From contig NZ_CP028271.1 in the NCBI RefSeq assembly GCF_009914055.1, positions 1,178,001 to 1,242,000 of the forward strand: a stretch of 64,000 nt of DNA, read 5' to 3'. Both the position numbers and the translations under genes were made by a program. This DNA is from Mixta intestinalis. GTDB taxonomy: Bacteria; Pseudomonadota; Gammaproteobacteria; Enterobacterales; Enterobacteriaceae. Shown one piece after another: positions 51,644 to 61,104 of this stretch (positions are counted from its first letter, which is position 1; each line of letters starts with the position of its first letter). Under the pieces are notes generated by a model, which ran no database searches, had not been told where the DNA came from, and saw nothing but the letters and a program-made list of their open reading frames with translations.

Positions 51644-54600
51644 ATGATCCCACAGATTTCTCAGGCGCCGGGCCTTGTACAGCTGGTGCTTTCATTTCTG
51701 GATACGCTGAAGCAGCGTGGTTTTACCGGCGATATCGCCACCAGCTACGCCGACCGGCTGACGCTCTCTACCGATAACAGTATTTATCAGCTGCTGCCGG
51801 ACGCGGCGCTTTTCCCGCGCTCCACGGCGGATGTGGCGTTAATCGCCAGCGTTGCCGCAGCACCGGCGTTTACCCGCCTGACGTTTACGCCGCGCGGCGG
51901 CGGCACCGGCACTAACGGGCAGTCCCTTAATCAGGGGATCGTGGTGGATATGTCCCGCTATATGAACCGCATCCTTGAGATTAACCCTGAACAGGGCTGG
52001 GTGCGGGTAGAGGTTGGGGTGATCAAGGATCAGCTTAACGCTTTTCTTAAACCTTACGGCTACTTCTTCTCACCGGAACTCTCTACCAGCAACCGGGCGA
52101 CGCTGGGCGGCATGATTAATACCGATGCATCCGGTCAGGGTTCGCTGGTGTACGGTAAAACCTCCGATCATGTGCTGGGCCTGCGGGCGGTGCTGTTGGG
52201 CGGTGATATCATCGATACCCGCGCCATGCCGGTGGCGCTGGCAGAGCAGCTTGCCAGCGAACAGACCCCGGAAGGACGTATCTGTCACGCCGTACTGTCA
52301 CGCTGCCGTGAACAGCGTGAGTTGATCGTGGAGAAATTTCCGGCGCTTAACCGTTTTCTTACCGGCTACGATTTACGTCACGTTCTGAGTGACGATCTGC
52401 AAACCTTCGATCTCACCCGCATTCTGTGCGGCGCGGAGGGCACACTCGCCTTTATCAGCGAGGCGCGGCTGAATATCACGCCGCTGCCAGCGGTGCGGCG
52501 GCTGGTCAATATTAAATATGACTCTTTTGATTCGGCGCTGCGCAATGCGCCGCTGATGGTGGAGGCACAGGCGCTGTCGGTGGAAACCATCGATTCAAAA
52601 GTGCTGAATCTGGCGCGTGAGGATATTGTCTGGCACTCGGTGCGCGAACTGATTACCGATGTGCCGGGTCAGCAGATGTTGGGCATCAATATCGTCGAGT
52701 TTGCCGGCGACGATCGCCAGCTGATTGACGATCGCGTAGCCTCGCTGTGCCAGCAGCTTGATGCGCTGATGGCGCAGCAGCAGGGCGGCCTTATCGGTTA
52801 CCAGCTCTGTAATGACGCCGGAGAAATTGAACGCATCTATAATATGCGTAAAAAAGCGGTGGGGCTGCTGGGGAATGCGAAAGGGCGCGCCAAGCCGATT
52901 CCCTTTGTCGAAGATACGGCGGTGCCGCCTGCGCATCTGGCGGACTATATCGCTGAGTTTCGTGCGCTGCTCGATAGCCACGGGCTGAGTTACGGCATGT
53001 TTGGGCACGTTGACGCCGGAGTGCTGCACGTGCGTCCGGCGCTGGATATGTGCGATCCGCAGCAGGAAATGCTGATGAAGCAGATCTCCGACGAAGTGGT
53101 GGCGCTGACGGCACGCTATGGCGGCCTGCTGTGGGGCGAACATGGCAAAGGGTTTCGCGCCCAGTACAGTCCGGCATTTTTTGGCGAAACGCTCTATAAC
53201 GAACTGCGCCGCATCAAGGCAGCCTTCGATCCCGATAACCGCCTCAACCCCGGTAAAATCTGTACGCCGTTCGGCGTGGATGAGCCGATGATGCAGGTGG
53301 ATGGCGTGAAGCGCGGCTATTATGATCGCCAGATCCCGCTCAGCGTGCGCAACGAATGGCGCGGCGCGCTGGAGTGTAACGGCAACGGCCTCTGCTTTAA
53401 TTTTGACGTGCGCAGCCCGATGTGTCCGTCGATGAAAATTACCCACAACCGCATTCACTCGCCAAAGGGCCGCGCCTCGCTGACGCGTGAATGGCTGCGT
53501 CTGCTGGCGGAAAAAGGTGTCGATCCGCTGGCGCTGGAGCGGCAGCTGCCTGAAGCGGCGATCAGCCTGCGTGGTCTGATCTCCCGTACCCGCAACAGCT
53601 GGTATGCGCGTAAAGGGGAATATGATTTCTCGCACGAAGTGAAGGAGGCGATGTCCGGCTGCCTCGCCTGCAAAGCCTGCTCCACCCAGTGCCCGATAAA
53701 AATTGACGTACCGGCGTTCCGTTCGCGCTTTTTGCAGCTCTATCACAGCCGCTATCTGCGCCCGGTTAGCGATCATCTGGTGGCGGCGGTAGAAAGCTAT
53801 GCGCCGTTGATGGCGCGAGCGCCGCGTGTGTTTAATTTTTTCCTTAAGCAGCCCTGGTTGCGTAATTTGAGCCAGCGCCATATCGGCATGGTCGATCTGC
53901 CACTGCTTTCTACCCCTACGCTGAAACAGCAGCTGGCAGGCCATCAGGCCGCGTCGGTTACGCTGGAGCAGCTGGAGCAATTTGACGCCGCCCGCCGGGA
54001 AAAAACGGTGCTGGTGGTACAGGATCCCTTTACCAGCTATTACGAAGCGCAGGTGGTGGCCGATTTTGTGCGGCTGGTTGAGAAACTGGGCTATCAGCCG
54101 GTACTGCTGCCGTTTTCGCCGAATGGCAAAGCACAGCATATTAAAGGTTTTCTGAAACGATTCGCCCGTACCGCGCAGAAAACCGCAGACATGCTGAACC
54201 GCCTGGCAAAGCTGGAAATGCCGATGGTAGGCGTCGATCCGGCACTGGTGCTCTGTTATCGTGATGAATATAAACAGGCGCTGGGCGACAGGCGCGGCGA
54301 TTTTCAGGTGTTGCAGATACATGAATGGCTGCATCAGGCGCTGGCGGAGCGCGCTATTCAGCCCCAGACCGGCGAAGCCTGGTATCTGTTCGCCCACTGT
54401 ACGGAAGTTACCGCGTTGCCCGCGACGCCGGAACAGTGGCGCGCCATCTTCGCCCGCTTTGGCGCACGCCTCGAAAATATCAATGTCGGCTGCTGCGGCA
54501 TGGCTGGCACCTATGGACACGAAGCGAAAAACCTCGCTAACTCGCTCGGTATCTACGAGCTTTCCTGGCATCCACAGCTGCAAAAGTTGCCGCGTCAGCG

Positions 54601-54697
54601 TTGTCTGGCGACCGGTTACTCCTGCCGCAGCCAGGTGAAGCGTATTGAAGGCAATGGAATGCGCCATCCTCTGCAGGCGCTATTGGAGATGATGTAA
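51644..54697 (+). CDS. ydiJ: FAD/Fe-S D-2-hydroxyacid dehydrogenase YdiJ
   Basis: 1017 residues (E. coli 1018). An N-terminal FAD-binding PCMH domain (about 45-280, TPRGGGTGTNGQSLNQG and GGMINTDASGQGS) and a GlcD-type C-cap with GHVDAGVLHVRP and WGEHGKGFRAQYSP. Then a ferredoxin-like stretch (CLACKACSTQCPIKIDVP near 670) and CCG-type Fe-S motifs (NVGCCGMAGTYGHE near 950). It couples D-2-hydroxyacid oxidation (D-2-hydroxyglutarate reported for relatives) to the electron transport chain; the exact substrate here is inferred. The ribosome site is weak. Its stop overlaps menI by 1 nt. Confidence 0.92.
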   Translation: MIPQISQAPGLVQLVLSFLDTLKQRGFTGDIATSYADRLTLSTDNSIYQLLPDAALFPRSTADVALIASVAAAPAFTRLTFTPRGGGTGTNGQSLNQGIVVDMSRYMNRILEINPEQGWVRVEVGVIKDQLNAFLKPYGYFFSPELSTSNRATLGGMINTDASGQGSLVYGKTSDHVLGLRAVLLGGDIIDTRAMPVALAEQLASEQTPEGRICHAVLSRCREQRELIVEKFPALNRFLTGYDLRHVLSDDLQTFDLTRILCGAEGTLAFISEARLNITPLPAVRRLVNIKYDSFDSALRNAPLMVEAQALSVETIDSKVLNLAREDIVWHSVRELITDVPGQQMLGINIVEFAGDDRQLIDDRVASLCQQLDALMAQQQGGLIGYQLCNDAGEIERIYNMRKKAVGLLGNAKGRAKPIPFVEDTAVPPAHLADYIAEFRALLDSHGLSYGMFGHVDAGVLHVRPALDMCDPQQEMLMKQISDEVVALTARYGGLLWGEHGKGFRAQYSPAFFGETLYNELRRIKAAFDPDNRLNPGKICTPFGVDEPMMQVDGVKRGYYDRQIPLSVRNEWRGALECNGNGLCFNFDVRSPMCPSMKITHNRIHSPKGRASLTREWLRLLAEKGVDPLALERQLPEAAISLRGLISRTRNSWYARKGEYDFSHEVKEAMSGCLACKACSTQCPIKIDVPAFRSRFLQLYHSRYLRPVSDHLVAAVESYAPLMARAPRVFNFFLKQPWLRNLSQRHIGMVDLPLLSTPTLKQQLAGHQAASVTLEQLEQFDAARREKTVLVVQDPFTSYYEAQVVADFVRLVEKLGYQPVLLPFSPNGKAQHIKGFLKRFARTAQKTADMLNRLAKLEMPMVGVDPALVLCYRDEYKQALGDRRGDFQVLQIHEWLHQALAERAIQPQTGEAWYLFAHCTEVTALPATPEQWRAIFARFGARLENINVGCCGMAGTYGHEAKNLANSLGIYELSWHPQLQKLPRQRCLATGYSCRSQVKRIEGNGMRHPLQALLEMM

Positions 54698-55128
54698 TGG
54701 CAATCTGGAAACGACAGGCTACGCTTGCGCAAATTAACGCGTTCGGCGCGGATACTATGGTAGCGCATTTGGGCATTCGCGTGACGGCGCTGCACGATGA
54801 CGGGCTGGAAGCAACGATGCCGGTGGATGCGCGCACCCGTCAACCGTTTGGGCTGCTGCACGGCGGTGCCTCTGCGGCGCTGGCGGAAACGCTGGGCTCG
54901 ATGGCGGGCTATCTCTGCACCGAAGGCGAGGAGACGCTGGTGGGGCTGGAAATCAATGCCAACCACCTGCGTGCCGTGAGTAAAGGAGAGGTCAGGGGAC
55001 GTTGTCGGGCGCTGCATCTGGGGCGTACGCATCAGGTATGGCAGATCGATATCTTTGATAATGACGATCGTCTCTGCTGTAGCTCACGTCTGACCGCCAC
55101 GGTTATACGTCCCGTCGCACGCGGCTGA
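54697..55128 (+). CDS. menI: 1,4-dihydroxy-2-naphthoyl-CoA thioesterase (YdiI)
   Basis: 143-residue hotdog-fold thioesterase (E. coli YdiI 136). The PaaI-type motif FGLLHGGASAALAETLGSMAGY contains the catalytic Glu, followed by GLEINANHLRAV. It hydrolyses DHNA-CoA in menaquinone synthesis and acts on other acyl-CoAs in vitro. The ATG overlaps the ydiJ stop (TAATG), so translation is coupled. Confidence 0.9.
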   Translation: MAIWKRQATLAQINAFGADTMVAHLGIRVTALHDDGLEATMPVDARTRQPFGLLHGGASAALAETLGSMAGYLCTEGEETLVGLEINANHLRAVSKGEVRGRCRALHLGRTHQVWQIDIFDNDDRLCCSSRLTATVIRPVARG

Positions 55129-55131
55129 AAC

Positions 55132-55536
55132 TTACCAAATCCAGGCGGCGTGCTTAACAAAATCACTTTGCAACGCGGTGGCTTTTTCCCAGTCACCGCT
55201 CATTGCCAGCTGATGGCACAGCTTGCTCAGTGACTGGCGCGCCAGCTGGCACGCCTGCAGGCGAAACAGCCGCTCCCGCTGTCCGTTATTCATCTCCTGC
55301 ATCAGACGATGATGCAGTTTTCCCAGTGCGTGCAGATAACTCTGCTCATCGCCGTTGAGTTGACATAATTCGGCCATATCTAAACAGGTGTCATTGAAAT
55401 GACGCAGCTGATCGAGTGTACAGCCGGGGCGATTTAACCTGGCCTGCGCCAGCCAGAAATCTACCGTTATATCGCGCACGGCAAACTTGTATTCGTCGAT
55501 TTTGTATTGTAGCCAGGCATTGACAGAGATGTTCAT
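55132..55536 (-). CDS. Uncharacterised protein under a Fur box
   Basis: 134 residues, not recognised. Soluble, no signal peptide or membrane segment, apparently all helical: an aromatic-rich start (NAWLQYKIDEYKFAVRD), TVDFWLAQARLNRPG, then LQACQLARQSLSKLCHQLA and DWEKATALQSDFVKHAAW. It has four Cys and several His but no CxxC pair. It ends 3 bp from menI, convergently, and is divergent from sufA. The ribosome site AGGTGAT and a good -10/-35 pair overlapped by a near-perfect Fur box suggest it is made under iron starvation. It occupies roughly the place of E. coli ydiH but does not resemble it. Confidence 0.8.
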   Translation of the reverse strand: MNISVNAWLQYKIDEYKFAVRDITVDFWLAQARLNRPGCTLDQLRHFNDTCLDMAELCQLNGDEQSYLHALGKLHHRLMQEMNNGQRERLFRLQACQLARQSLSKLCHQLAMSGDWEKATALQSDFVKHAAWIW

Positions 55537-55552
55537 ACATCACCTGTGTTAC

Positions 55553-55571
55553 GTTAATGATAATCATTATC
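55553..55571 (-). promoter_or_regulatory. Near-perfect Fur box
   Basis: GTTAATGATAATCATTATC matches 18 of 19 bases of the Fur consensus GATAATGATAATCATTATC. It covers the -10 and start region of the minus-strand gene at 55536. It lies about 357 nt before sufA, so direct control of suf from this site is less likely. Confidence 0.9.
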
Positions 55572-55596
55572 ATAACGAGTTTGTCTCAGGTTGCAA
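55569..55596 (-). promoter_or_regulatory. Promoter of the Fur-linked 134-residue protein gene
   Basis: Minus strand -35 TTGCAA (55596-55591), 16-bp spacer, -10 TATGAT (55574-55569). The Fur box overlaps the -10. The remaining 330 bp to sufA must hold the suf promoter; I could not assign IscR or OxyR sites with confidence. Confidence 0.6.
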
Positions 55597-55927
55597 TGCC
55601 GCTCCAGGAGAATTTATCGATTAATGCTGCCTGTCGATAAAATCGGCAATAACAATCCCGTTTGTCCGACAGAAGCGTAGAATAATAAACAGTGCAATTT
55701 AACGCAGCGATCGCTTTTTAACCTGCTGTTTTTGCAATATTATTCATTCTCTTACACCACGGCGTCGCTGCAAACACAAATTGCTTTACAGAGACTATCC
55801 TTAGTAAACCAGCAGCAAAAAACGCCTTTTACGCTTATCCCTGCAAAACAAGAGGTTGAAGCCTTTAACATTATCACTACCATAGTGGGATAAGTCTGCC
55901 AGGCATCGCATCGCGAGGTAATAAACT

Positions 55928-56302
55928 ATGCAATCTGCAAATCCGGCATCTTTCTCTCCAGATGAGTTTGTCTGGAAGGGATTGACCTTAACCGACAGCG
56001 CGGCGCAGCAAATCAAAACGCTGGCCGCTAACGATCCGCACGTTAAAGGGCTACGGCTGGGCGTCAAACAGTCGGGCTGCGCGGGCTTCGGTTACACCAT
56101 GGACCTGGTAAAAGAACCGGTGGCTGACGATCTGCTGTTCACCCATCAGGGCGCAACGCTGTACGTTCCGCTTCAGGCGATGCCGTTTATTGACGGTACG
56201 CAGGTTGATTTCGTACGCGAAGGTCTGAATCAGGTTTTTAAATTCAATAACCCTAAAGCTCAGCACGCCTGCGGTTGTGGTGAGAGCTTTGGCGTAGAGT
56301 AA
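55928..56302 (+). CDS. sufA: Fe-S cluster carrier SufA
   Basis: 124 residues (E. coli 122), A-type carrier. The three cluster-binding cysteines are in SGCAGFGY (about 51) and HACGCGESF (about 115 and 117). It accepts clusters from SufBCD and passes them to apoproteins. First gene of sufABCDSE, the stress/iron-starvation Fe-S assembly operon. GAGG lies 9 nt before the ATG. Confidence 0.97.
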   Translation: MQSANPASFSPDEFVWKGLTLTDSAAQQIKTLAANDPHVKGLRLGVKQSGCAGFGYTMDLVKEPVADDLLFTHQGATLYVPLQAMPFIDGTQVDFVREGLNQVFKFNNPKAQHACGCGESFGVE

Positions 56303-56309
56303 TATTGCT

Positions 56310-57806
56310 ATGTCCCGAAACAGTGAAGCATCAGATGACGTACAAATCTGGGAAGGCGGCCAACAAAAGTATAAAGAAGGCTTCTTTACCCAACTGCAAA
56401 CCGATGAGCTGGCGCATGGCATCAGCGAAGAGGTAGTGCGTGCGATTTCCGCCAAGCGTAACGAACCGGAATGGATGCTGGCGTTTCGGCTAAAAGCCTA
56501 TCAGGCCTGGCTGCAAATGGAGGAGCCACACTGGCTGAAGGCCCACTATGACAAGCTGGATTATCAGGATTACAGCTATTACTCGGCGCCTTCCTGCGGC
56601 AACTGTGACGACAGCTGCGCCTCAGAGCCGGGCGCGCTGCAATCCTCCGGCGCGCAGACGGCGAGCAGCTATCTGACTCAGGAAGTAGAAAAAGCTTTCG
56701 ATCAGCTGGGCGTGCCGGTGCGCGAAGGGAAAGAGGTGGCGGTAGACGCCATTTTTGACTCTGTCTCTGTCGCCACCACCTATCGTCACAAACTGGCGGA
56801 GCAGGGCATTATTTTTTGCTCGTTTGGCGAAGCGATTCAGGAACACCCGGAGCTGGTACAGAAATACCTTGGCACCGTGGTGCCGCACAATGATAACTTT
56901 TTCGCCGCGCTCAATTCGGCAGTCGCTTCTGATGGCACCTTCGTCTATATCCCGAAAGGGGTGCGCTGCCCGATGGAGCTTTCCACCTATTTCCGCATCA
57001 ACGCGGCGAAAACCGGGCAGTTCGAACGCACCATTCTGATCGCTGACGAAGACAGCTACGTTAGCTATATCGAGGGCTGTTCGGCACCGGTACGCGACAG
57101 CTATCAGCTGCACGCGGCGGTAGTGGAAGTCATTATCCACAAAAACGCCGAGGTGAAGTATTCCACGGTGCAGAACTGGTTTCCCGGCGGTGAAGGCGAA
57201 GGCGGCATTCTTAACTTCGTGACCAAGCGTGCGCTGTGCGAAGGCGAAAACAGCAAGATGTCCTGGACGCAGTCGGAAACCGGCTCGGCGATTACCTGGA
57301 AATATCCCAGCGTTATCCTGCGCGGCGATAACTCTATCGGTGAGTTCTACTCGGTGGCGCTGACCAGCGGACGCCAGCAGGCCGATACCGGCACCAAAAT
57401 GATTCATATCGGCAAAAATACCAGGTCGACCATTATTTCGAAAGGGATCTCCGCCGGGAAAAGCCAGAATACCTATCGCGGCCTGGTGAAAATCATGCCG
57501 ACGGCGACCAACGCCCGTAATTTTACCCAGTGTGATTCGATGCTGATCGGCCCGGACTGCGGTGCGCATACCTTCCCGTATGTGGAGGCGCGCAATAACA
57601 CCGCGCAGCTGGAGCATGAAGCGACCACCTCGCGCATTGGTGAAGATCAGCTGTTCTACTGTCTGCAACGCGGCATCAGTGAAGAAGATGCGATCTCAAT
57701 GATCGTCAATGGCTTCTGTAAGGATGTCTTCTCTGAGCTGCCGCTTGAGTTCGCCGTTGAGGCGCAGAAGCTGCTGGCCATCAGTCTGGAACATAGCGTC
57801 GGTTAA
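56310..57806 (+). CDS. sufB: Fe-S scaffold subunit SufB
   Basis: 498 residues (E. coli 495). Core of the SufBC2D scaffold: VPKGVRCPMELSTYFRIN, SYIEGCSAPVRDSYQLHAAVVE and NARNFTQCDSML, where the Cys corresponds to E. coli Cys405, needed for cluster building. In FPYVEARNN an Ala stands where I recall the E. coli protein having Cys (near 424), a position not known to be essential. An N-terminal CGNCDDSC motif is kept. Starts 7 nt after sufA. Confidence 0.97.
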   Translation: MSRNSEASDDVQIWEGGQQKYKEGFFTQLQTDELAHGISEEVVRAISAKRNEPEWMLAFRLKAYQAWLQMEEPHWLKAHYDKLDYQDYSYYSAPSCGNCDDSCASEPGALQSSGAQTASSYLTQEVEKAFDQLGVPVREGKEVAVDAIFDSVSVATTYRHKLAEQGIIFCSFGEAIQEHPELVQKYLGTVVPHNDNFFAALNSAVASDGTFVYIPKGVRCPMELSTYFRINAAKTGQFERTILIADEDSYVSYIEGCSAPVRDSYQLHAAVVEVIIHKNAEVKYSTVQNWFPGGEGEGGILNFVTKRALCEGENSKMSWTQSETGSAITWKYPSVILRGDNSIGEFYSVALTSGRQQADTGTKMIHIGKNTRSTIISKGISAGKSQNTYRGLVKIMPTATNARNFTQCDSMLIGPDCGAHTFPYVEARNNTAQLEHEATTSRIGEDQLFYCLQRGISEEDAISMIVNGFCKDVFSELPLEFAVEAQKLLAISLEHSVG

Positions 57807-57854
57807 GGCCGGGGCTGTCTGCATCGTTGCCTGCGGGCAAGCGAAGGATAAAAC

Positions 57855-58601
57855 ATGTTAAGCATTAAAGGTTTACAGGTAAACATTGAAGATAAATCTA
57901 TCCTGCGTGGGCTGGATTTAGAAATTAAGCCGGGCGAAGTGCACGCCATTATGGGTCCTAACGGCTCCGGTAAAAGTACGCTTTCCGCCACGCTGGCCGG
58001 ACGCGAAGAGTATGATATCGTTGGCGGCACCGTGCAGTTTAAAGGTAAAGATCTTCTGGAGCTGTCGCCGGAAGAGCGCGCCGGTGAAGGCATCTTTATG
58101 GCGTTTCAGTATCCGGTCGAAATTCCGGGCGTCAGCAATCAGTTTTTCCTGCAAACCGCGGTTAACGCGGTACGTAAATATCGCGGTCAGGGCGAACTGG
58201 ACCGTTTCGATTTCCAGGACTTCATCGAAGAGAAAATCGAACTGCTGAAAATGCCGGAAGATTTGCTGACGCGTTCCGTTAACGTTGGCTTCTCCGGCGG
58301 TGAGAAAAAACGTAACGACATTCTGCAAATGGCGGCGCTGGAGCCGGATCTCTGTATTCTCGATGAAACTGACTCCGGTCTGGATATCGACGCATTGAAA
58401 ATCGTTTCCAACGGCGTTAACTCGCTGCGTGACGGTAAACGCGCCTTTATTATCGTGACCCACTATCAGCGCATCCTCGACTACATCAAGCCGGACTATG
58501 TACACGTGCTCTATCAGGGCAAAATCGTGAAATCTGGCGACTTTACGCTGGTGAAACAGCTGGAGGAGCAAGGCTATGGCTGGCTTACCGACCAGGAGTG
58601 A
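57855..58601 (+). CDS. sufC: Fe-S assembly ATPase SufC
   Basis: 248 residues, E. coli length. Walker A GPNGSGKST (about 35-43), Q-loop FQYP, signature VGFSGGEKKRND, Walker B CILDETDSGLD and switch His in IVTHYQRIL. It binds SufB and SufD and powers the scaffold. AAGGATAAAAC precedes the ATG; its 3' end overlaps sufD by 26 nt. Confidence 0.98.
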   Translation: MLSIKGLQVNIEDKSILRGLDLEIKPGEVHAIMGPNGSGKSTLSATLAGREEYDIVGGTVQFKGKDLLELSPEERAGEGIFMAFQYPVEIPGVSNQFFLQTAVNAVRKYRGQGELDRFDFQDFIEEKIELLKMPEDLLTRSVNVGFSGGEKKRNDILQMAALEPDLCILDETDSGLDIDALKIVSNGVNSLRDGKRAFIIVTHYQRILDYIKPDYVHVLYQGKIVKSGDFTLVKQLEEQGYGWLTDQE

Positions 58602-59853
58602 GAACGCACTGCAACAGTGGCATCACCTGTTTGAATCGCACAGCGATAATCGCTCGTTACAGGCGCAGCAGCACTGGCAGCAGCTGATGCGGCTGGGTTT
58701 GCCGACGCGCAAGCATGAGAACTGGAAATATACGCCGCTGGATGAGCTGTTCAGCCACCGCTTTGTGCTGCCCGCTGAAACGGCGCTGACGGCAGACGCG
58801 CTGAATACGCTGGCGCTGCCGCTGGATGCGGTACGTCTGGTATTTGTTGATGGGCGTTTTAACGCCAGCCTCAGCGATACCGTTTTCGCCCCGTTTGAGG
58901 TACATATCGCCAGTGCGGCGGAGCGCCGTAATCTGGCAGCGCCGGTACAGCCTGAGGTTTTCCTTCATCTGACCGAAAGCCTGGCGGAACAGGCGATTAC
59001 GCTGCATCTGCCGCGCGGTCAGGCGGCGGCGCGGCCGCTCTATCTGCTGCATATCAGCAGCGGAAGAACGGAAGAGGCGCTGAATACCGTGCACTATCGT
59101 CATCATCTGCATATTGATGCGGGCGCGGCGGCACAGGTTATCGAACATTACGTCAGCCTGAACGATCGCCCACACTTTACCGGTGCGCGACTGACTATGT
59201 CGACAGGCGATAACGCGCAGCTGACCCATACCAAACTGTCGTTTGAAAACGCAGGCAGCTATCACTTTGCCCATAACGATATCATCGTTGGGCGTGACGC
59301 TAACGTCAGCAGCCACAGCTTCCTGCTGGGCGCGGGACTGAGCCGTCATAACACCAGCGCGCAGCTTAACGGCGAGAACAGCAACCTGGTAATCAACAGC
59401 CTGGTGCTGCCGGTAGATAAAGAAGTGTGCGATACCCGCACTTTCCTGGAGCATAACAAAGGCTACTGCCAGAGCCGTCAGCTGCACAAAACCATCGTGC
59501 GCGATCGGGCGCGTGCGGTGTTTAACGGCATGATTAAAGTCGCGCCGCACGCGCTGAAAACCGATGGGCAGATGACCAACAACAATCTGTTGCTGGGCCG
59601 TCTGGCTGAAGTGGATACCAAACCGCAGCTGGAAATTTACGCCGACGATGTCAAATGTAGTCACGGCGCGACCGTGGGGCGCGTTGATGAAGAACAGATG
59701 TTCTACCTGCGTGCGCGCGGCATCAGCGAAGAGGCGGCACAGCGGATGATTATTTACGCCTTCGCCGCCGAGCTGACCGAAGCGATTCAGGATGAAACGC
59801 TGAAACAGGCGGTGCTGGCACGTATCGAACAGCGTTTTCCCGGAGGCATGTAA
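58576..59853 (+). CDS. sufD: Fe-S scaffold subunit SufD
   Basis: 425 residues (E. coli 423). Opens MAGLPTRSENALQQWHHLFE; the SufB-like beta-helix region contains NSRQLHKTIVRDRARAVFNG and DVKCSHGATVGRVDEEQ, whose His matches E. coli His360, needed for iron handling at the SufB-SufD interface. Start lies inside sufC with GGAGGAGCAAGG upstream. The stop overlaps sufS by 1 nt (TAATG). Confidence 0.97.
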   Translation: MAGLPTRSENALQQWHHLFESHSDNRSLQAQQHWQQLMRLGLPTRKHENWKYTPLDELFSHRFVLPAETALTADALNTLALPLDAVRLVFVDGRFNASLSDTVFAPFEVHIASAAERRNLAAPVQPEVFLHLTESLAEQAITLHLPRGQAAARPLYLLHISSGRTEEALNTVHYRHHLHIDAGAAAQVIEHYVSLNDRPHFTGARLTMSTGDNAQLTHTKLSFENAGSYHFAHNDIIVGRDANVSSHSFLLGAGLSRHNTSAQLNGENSNLVINSLVLPVDKEVCDTRTFLEHNKGYCQSRQLHKTIVRDRARAVFNGMIKVAPHALKTDGQMTNNNLLLGRLAEVDTKPQLEIYADDVKCSHGATVGRVDEEQMFYLRARGISEEAAQRMIIYAFAAELTEAIQDETLKQAVLARIEQRFPGGM

Positions 59854-61076
59854 TGAGTTTTGATCTCGCACGTGTCAGAGCGGATTTCCCTATCCTGACG
59901 CGCGAGGTCAACGGGCAGCCGTTGGCCTATCTTGACAGCGCGGCCAGCGCGCAAAAACCGCTGGCGGTGATTAACGCAGAAAGCCACTTCAGCCAGCACG
60001 GCTATGCGGCGGTACATCGCGGCATTCATACCCTGAGCGCCGCCGCCACTACCGATATGGAAAACGTACGCGCCCAGGTGGCGCGTTTTCTTCACGCCGC
60101 CTCGCCGGAGGAGATTGTTTTCGTTAAGGGTACTACCGAGGGGATTAACCTGGTGGCGAACAGCTGGGGCGGCAGTCAGCTACGCCAGGGTGATAACATC
60201 ATCATCACCGAGATGGAACATCACGCAAATATCGTCCCCTGGCAGATGGTAGCCGCGCGTACCGGTGCAACCATTCGCGTGCTGCCGCTGACGACGCAAG
60301 GCGAACTGGACAGCGCGCGCCTGGCCTCCTTAATCGACGATCGCACCCGGCTGTTTGCCGTCACCCACGTCTCCAACGTACTGGGCACCGTTAACCCGGT
60401 AAAAGCGCTGGTCGCGCAGGCGAAAGCGGCGGGGCTGGTAACGTTGGTGGATGGCGCGCAGGCGGTGATGCATCAGCGCGTTGACGTGCAGGATATCGGC
60501 TGCGATTTTTACGTTTTCTCTGGTCATAAAATCTACGGCCCTACCGGTATCGGCATCCTTTACGGACGTCAGGCGCTGCTCTCAACGCTGCCGCCGTGGG
60601 AAGGCGGCGGCTCGATGATTGAGACGGTGGTGCTGCCGGAAGGCACCACCTACACTAAAACGCCGTGGAGCCTGGAAGCGGGGACGCCAAATACCGTGGG
60701 CATTATCGGTCTTGGCGCAGCGCTGGCCTATGTGGAATCGCTGGGCCTGGAGAATATCCAGGCCAGAGAACAGTCGCTGATGCGCTATGCGCTTGATAAG
60801 CTGGCGTCGGTGCCCGATTTGCAGATTTACGGGCCGCAGGCGCGAGCGGGCGTGATCGCCTTCAATCTCGGCCAGCATCACGCCTATGACGTGGGCAGCT
60901 TCCTTGACCAGTATGGCATTGCGATTCGTACCGGTCACCACTGCGCTATGCCGTTGATGAAACACTACGGCGTTCCGGCAATGTGCCGCGCCTCCTTCGC
61001 CATGTATAATAGCGAAGAAGAGGCCGATCGGCTTGCCGCAGGGCTGACACGTATACATCGTCTGCTGGGAGGCTAA
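59853..61076 (+). CDS. sufS: Cysteine desulfurase SufS
   Basis: 407 residues (E. coli 406). Class V PLP enzyme of the group II type: PLP Lys in FSGHKIYGPTG (about 226) and catalytic Cys in RTGHHCAMPLM (about 364). It takes sulfur from L-cysteine and passes it to SufE. MEHHANIVPWQ and TVNPVKAL are family landmarks. Strong ribosome site GGAGGCATGTA. Confidence 0.98.
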   Translation: MSFDLARVRADFPILTREVNGQPLAYLDSAASAQKPLAVINAESHFSQHGYAAVHRGIHTLSAAATTDMENVRAQVARFLHAASPEEIVFVKGTTEGINLVANSWGGSQLRQGDNIIITEMEHHANIVPWQMVAARTGATIRVLPLTTQGELDSARLASLIDDRTRLFAVTHVSNVLGTVNPVKALVAQAKAAGLVTLVDGAQAVMHQRVDVQDIGCDFYVFSGHKIYGPTGIGILYGRQALLSTLPPWEGGGSMIETVVLPEGTTYTKTPWSLEAGTPNTVGIIGLGAALAYVESLGLENIQAREQSLMRYALDKLASVPDLQIYGPQARAGVIAFNLGQHHAYDVGSFLDQYGIAIRTGHHCAMPLMKHYGVPAMCRASFAMYNSEEEADRLAAGLTRIHRLLGG

Positions 61077-61104
61077 CGCCGTCCGGTCGGCAAGGGAGGA
61101 ATGA

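Noticed and set aside
52595..54667. A 690-codon open frame antisense to ydiJ
   Set aside because: No recognisable domains, no ribosome site, and it lies wholly within a well-supported conserved gene; long antisense frames are common in G+C-rich coding DNA.
58657..59871. A 404-codon open frame antisense to sufD
   Set aside because: Mirror of sufD coding sequence with no protein-family features.
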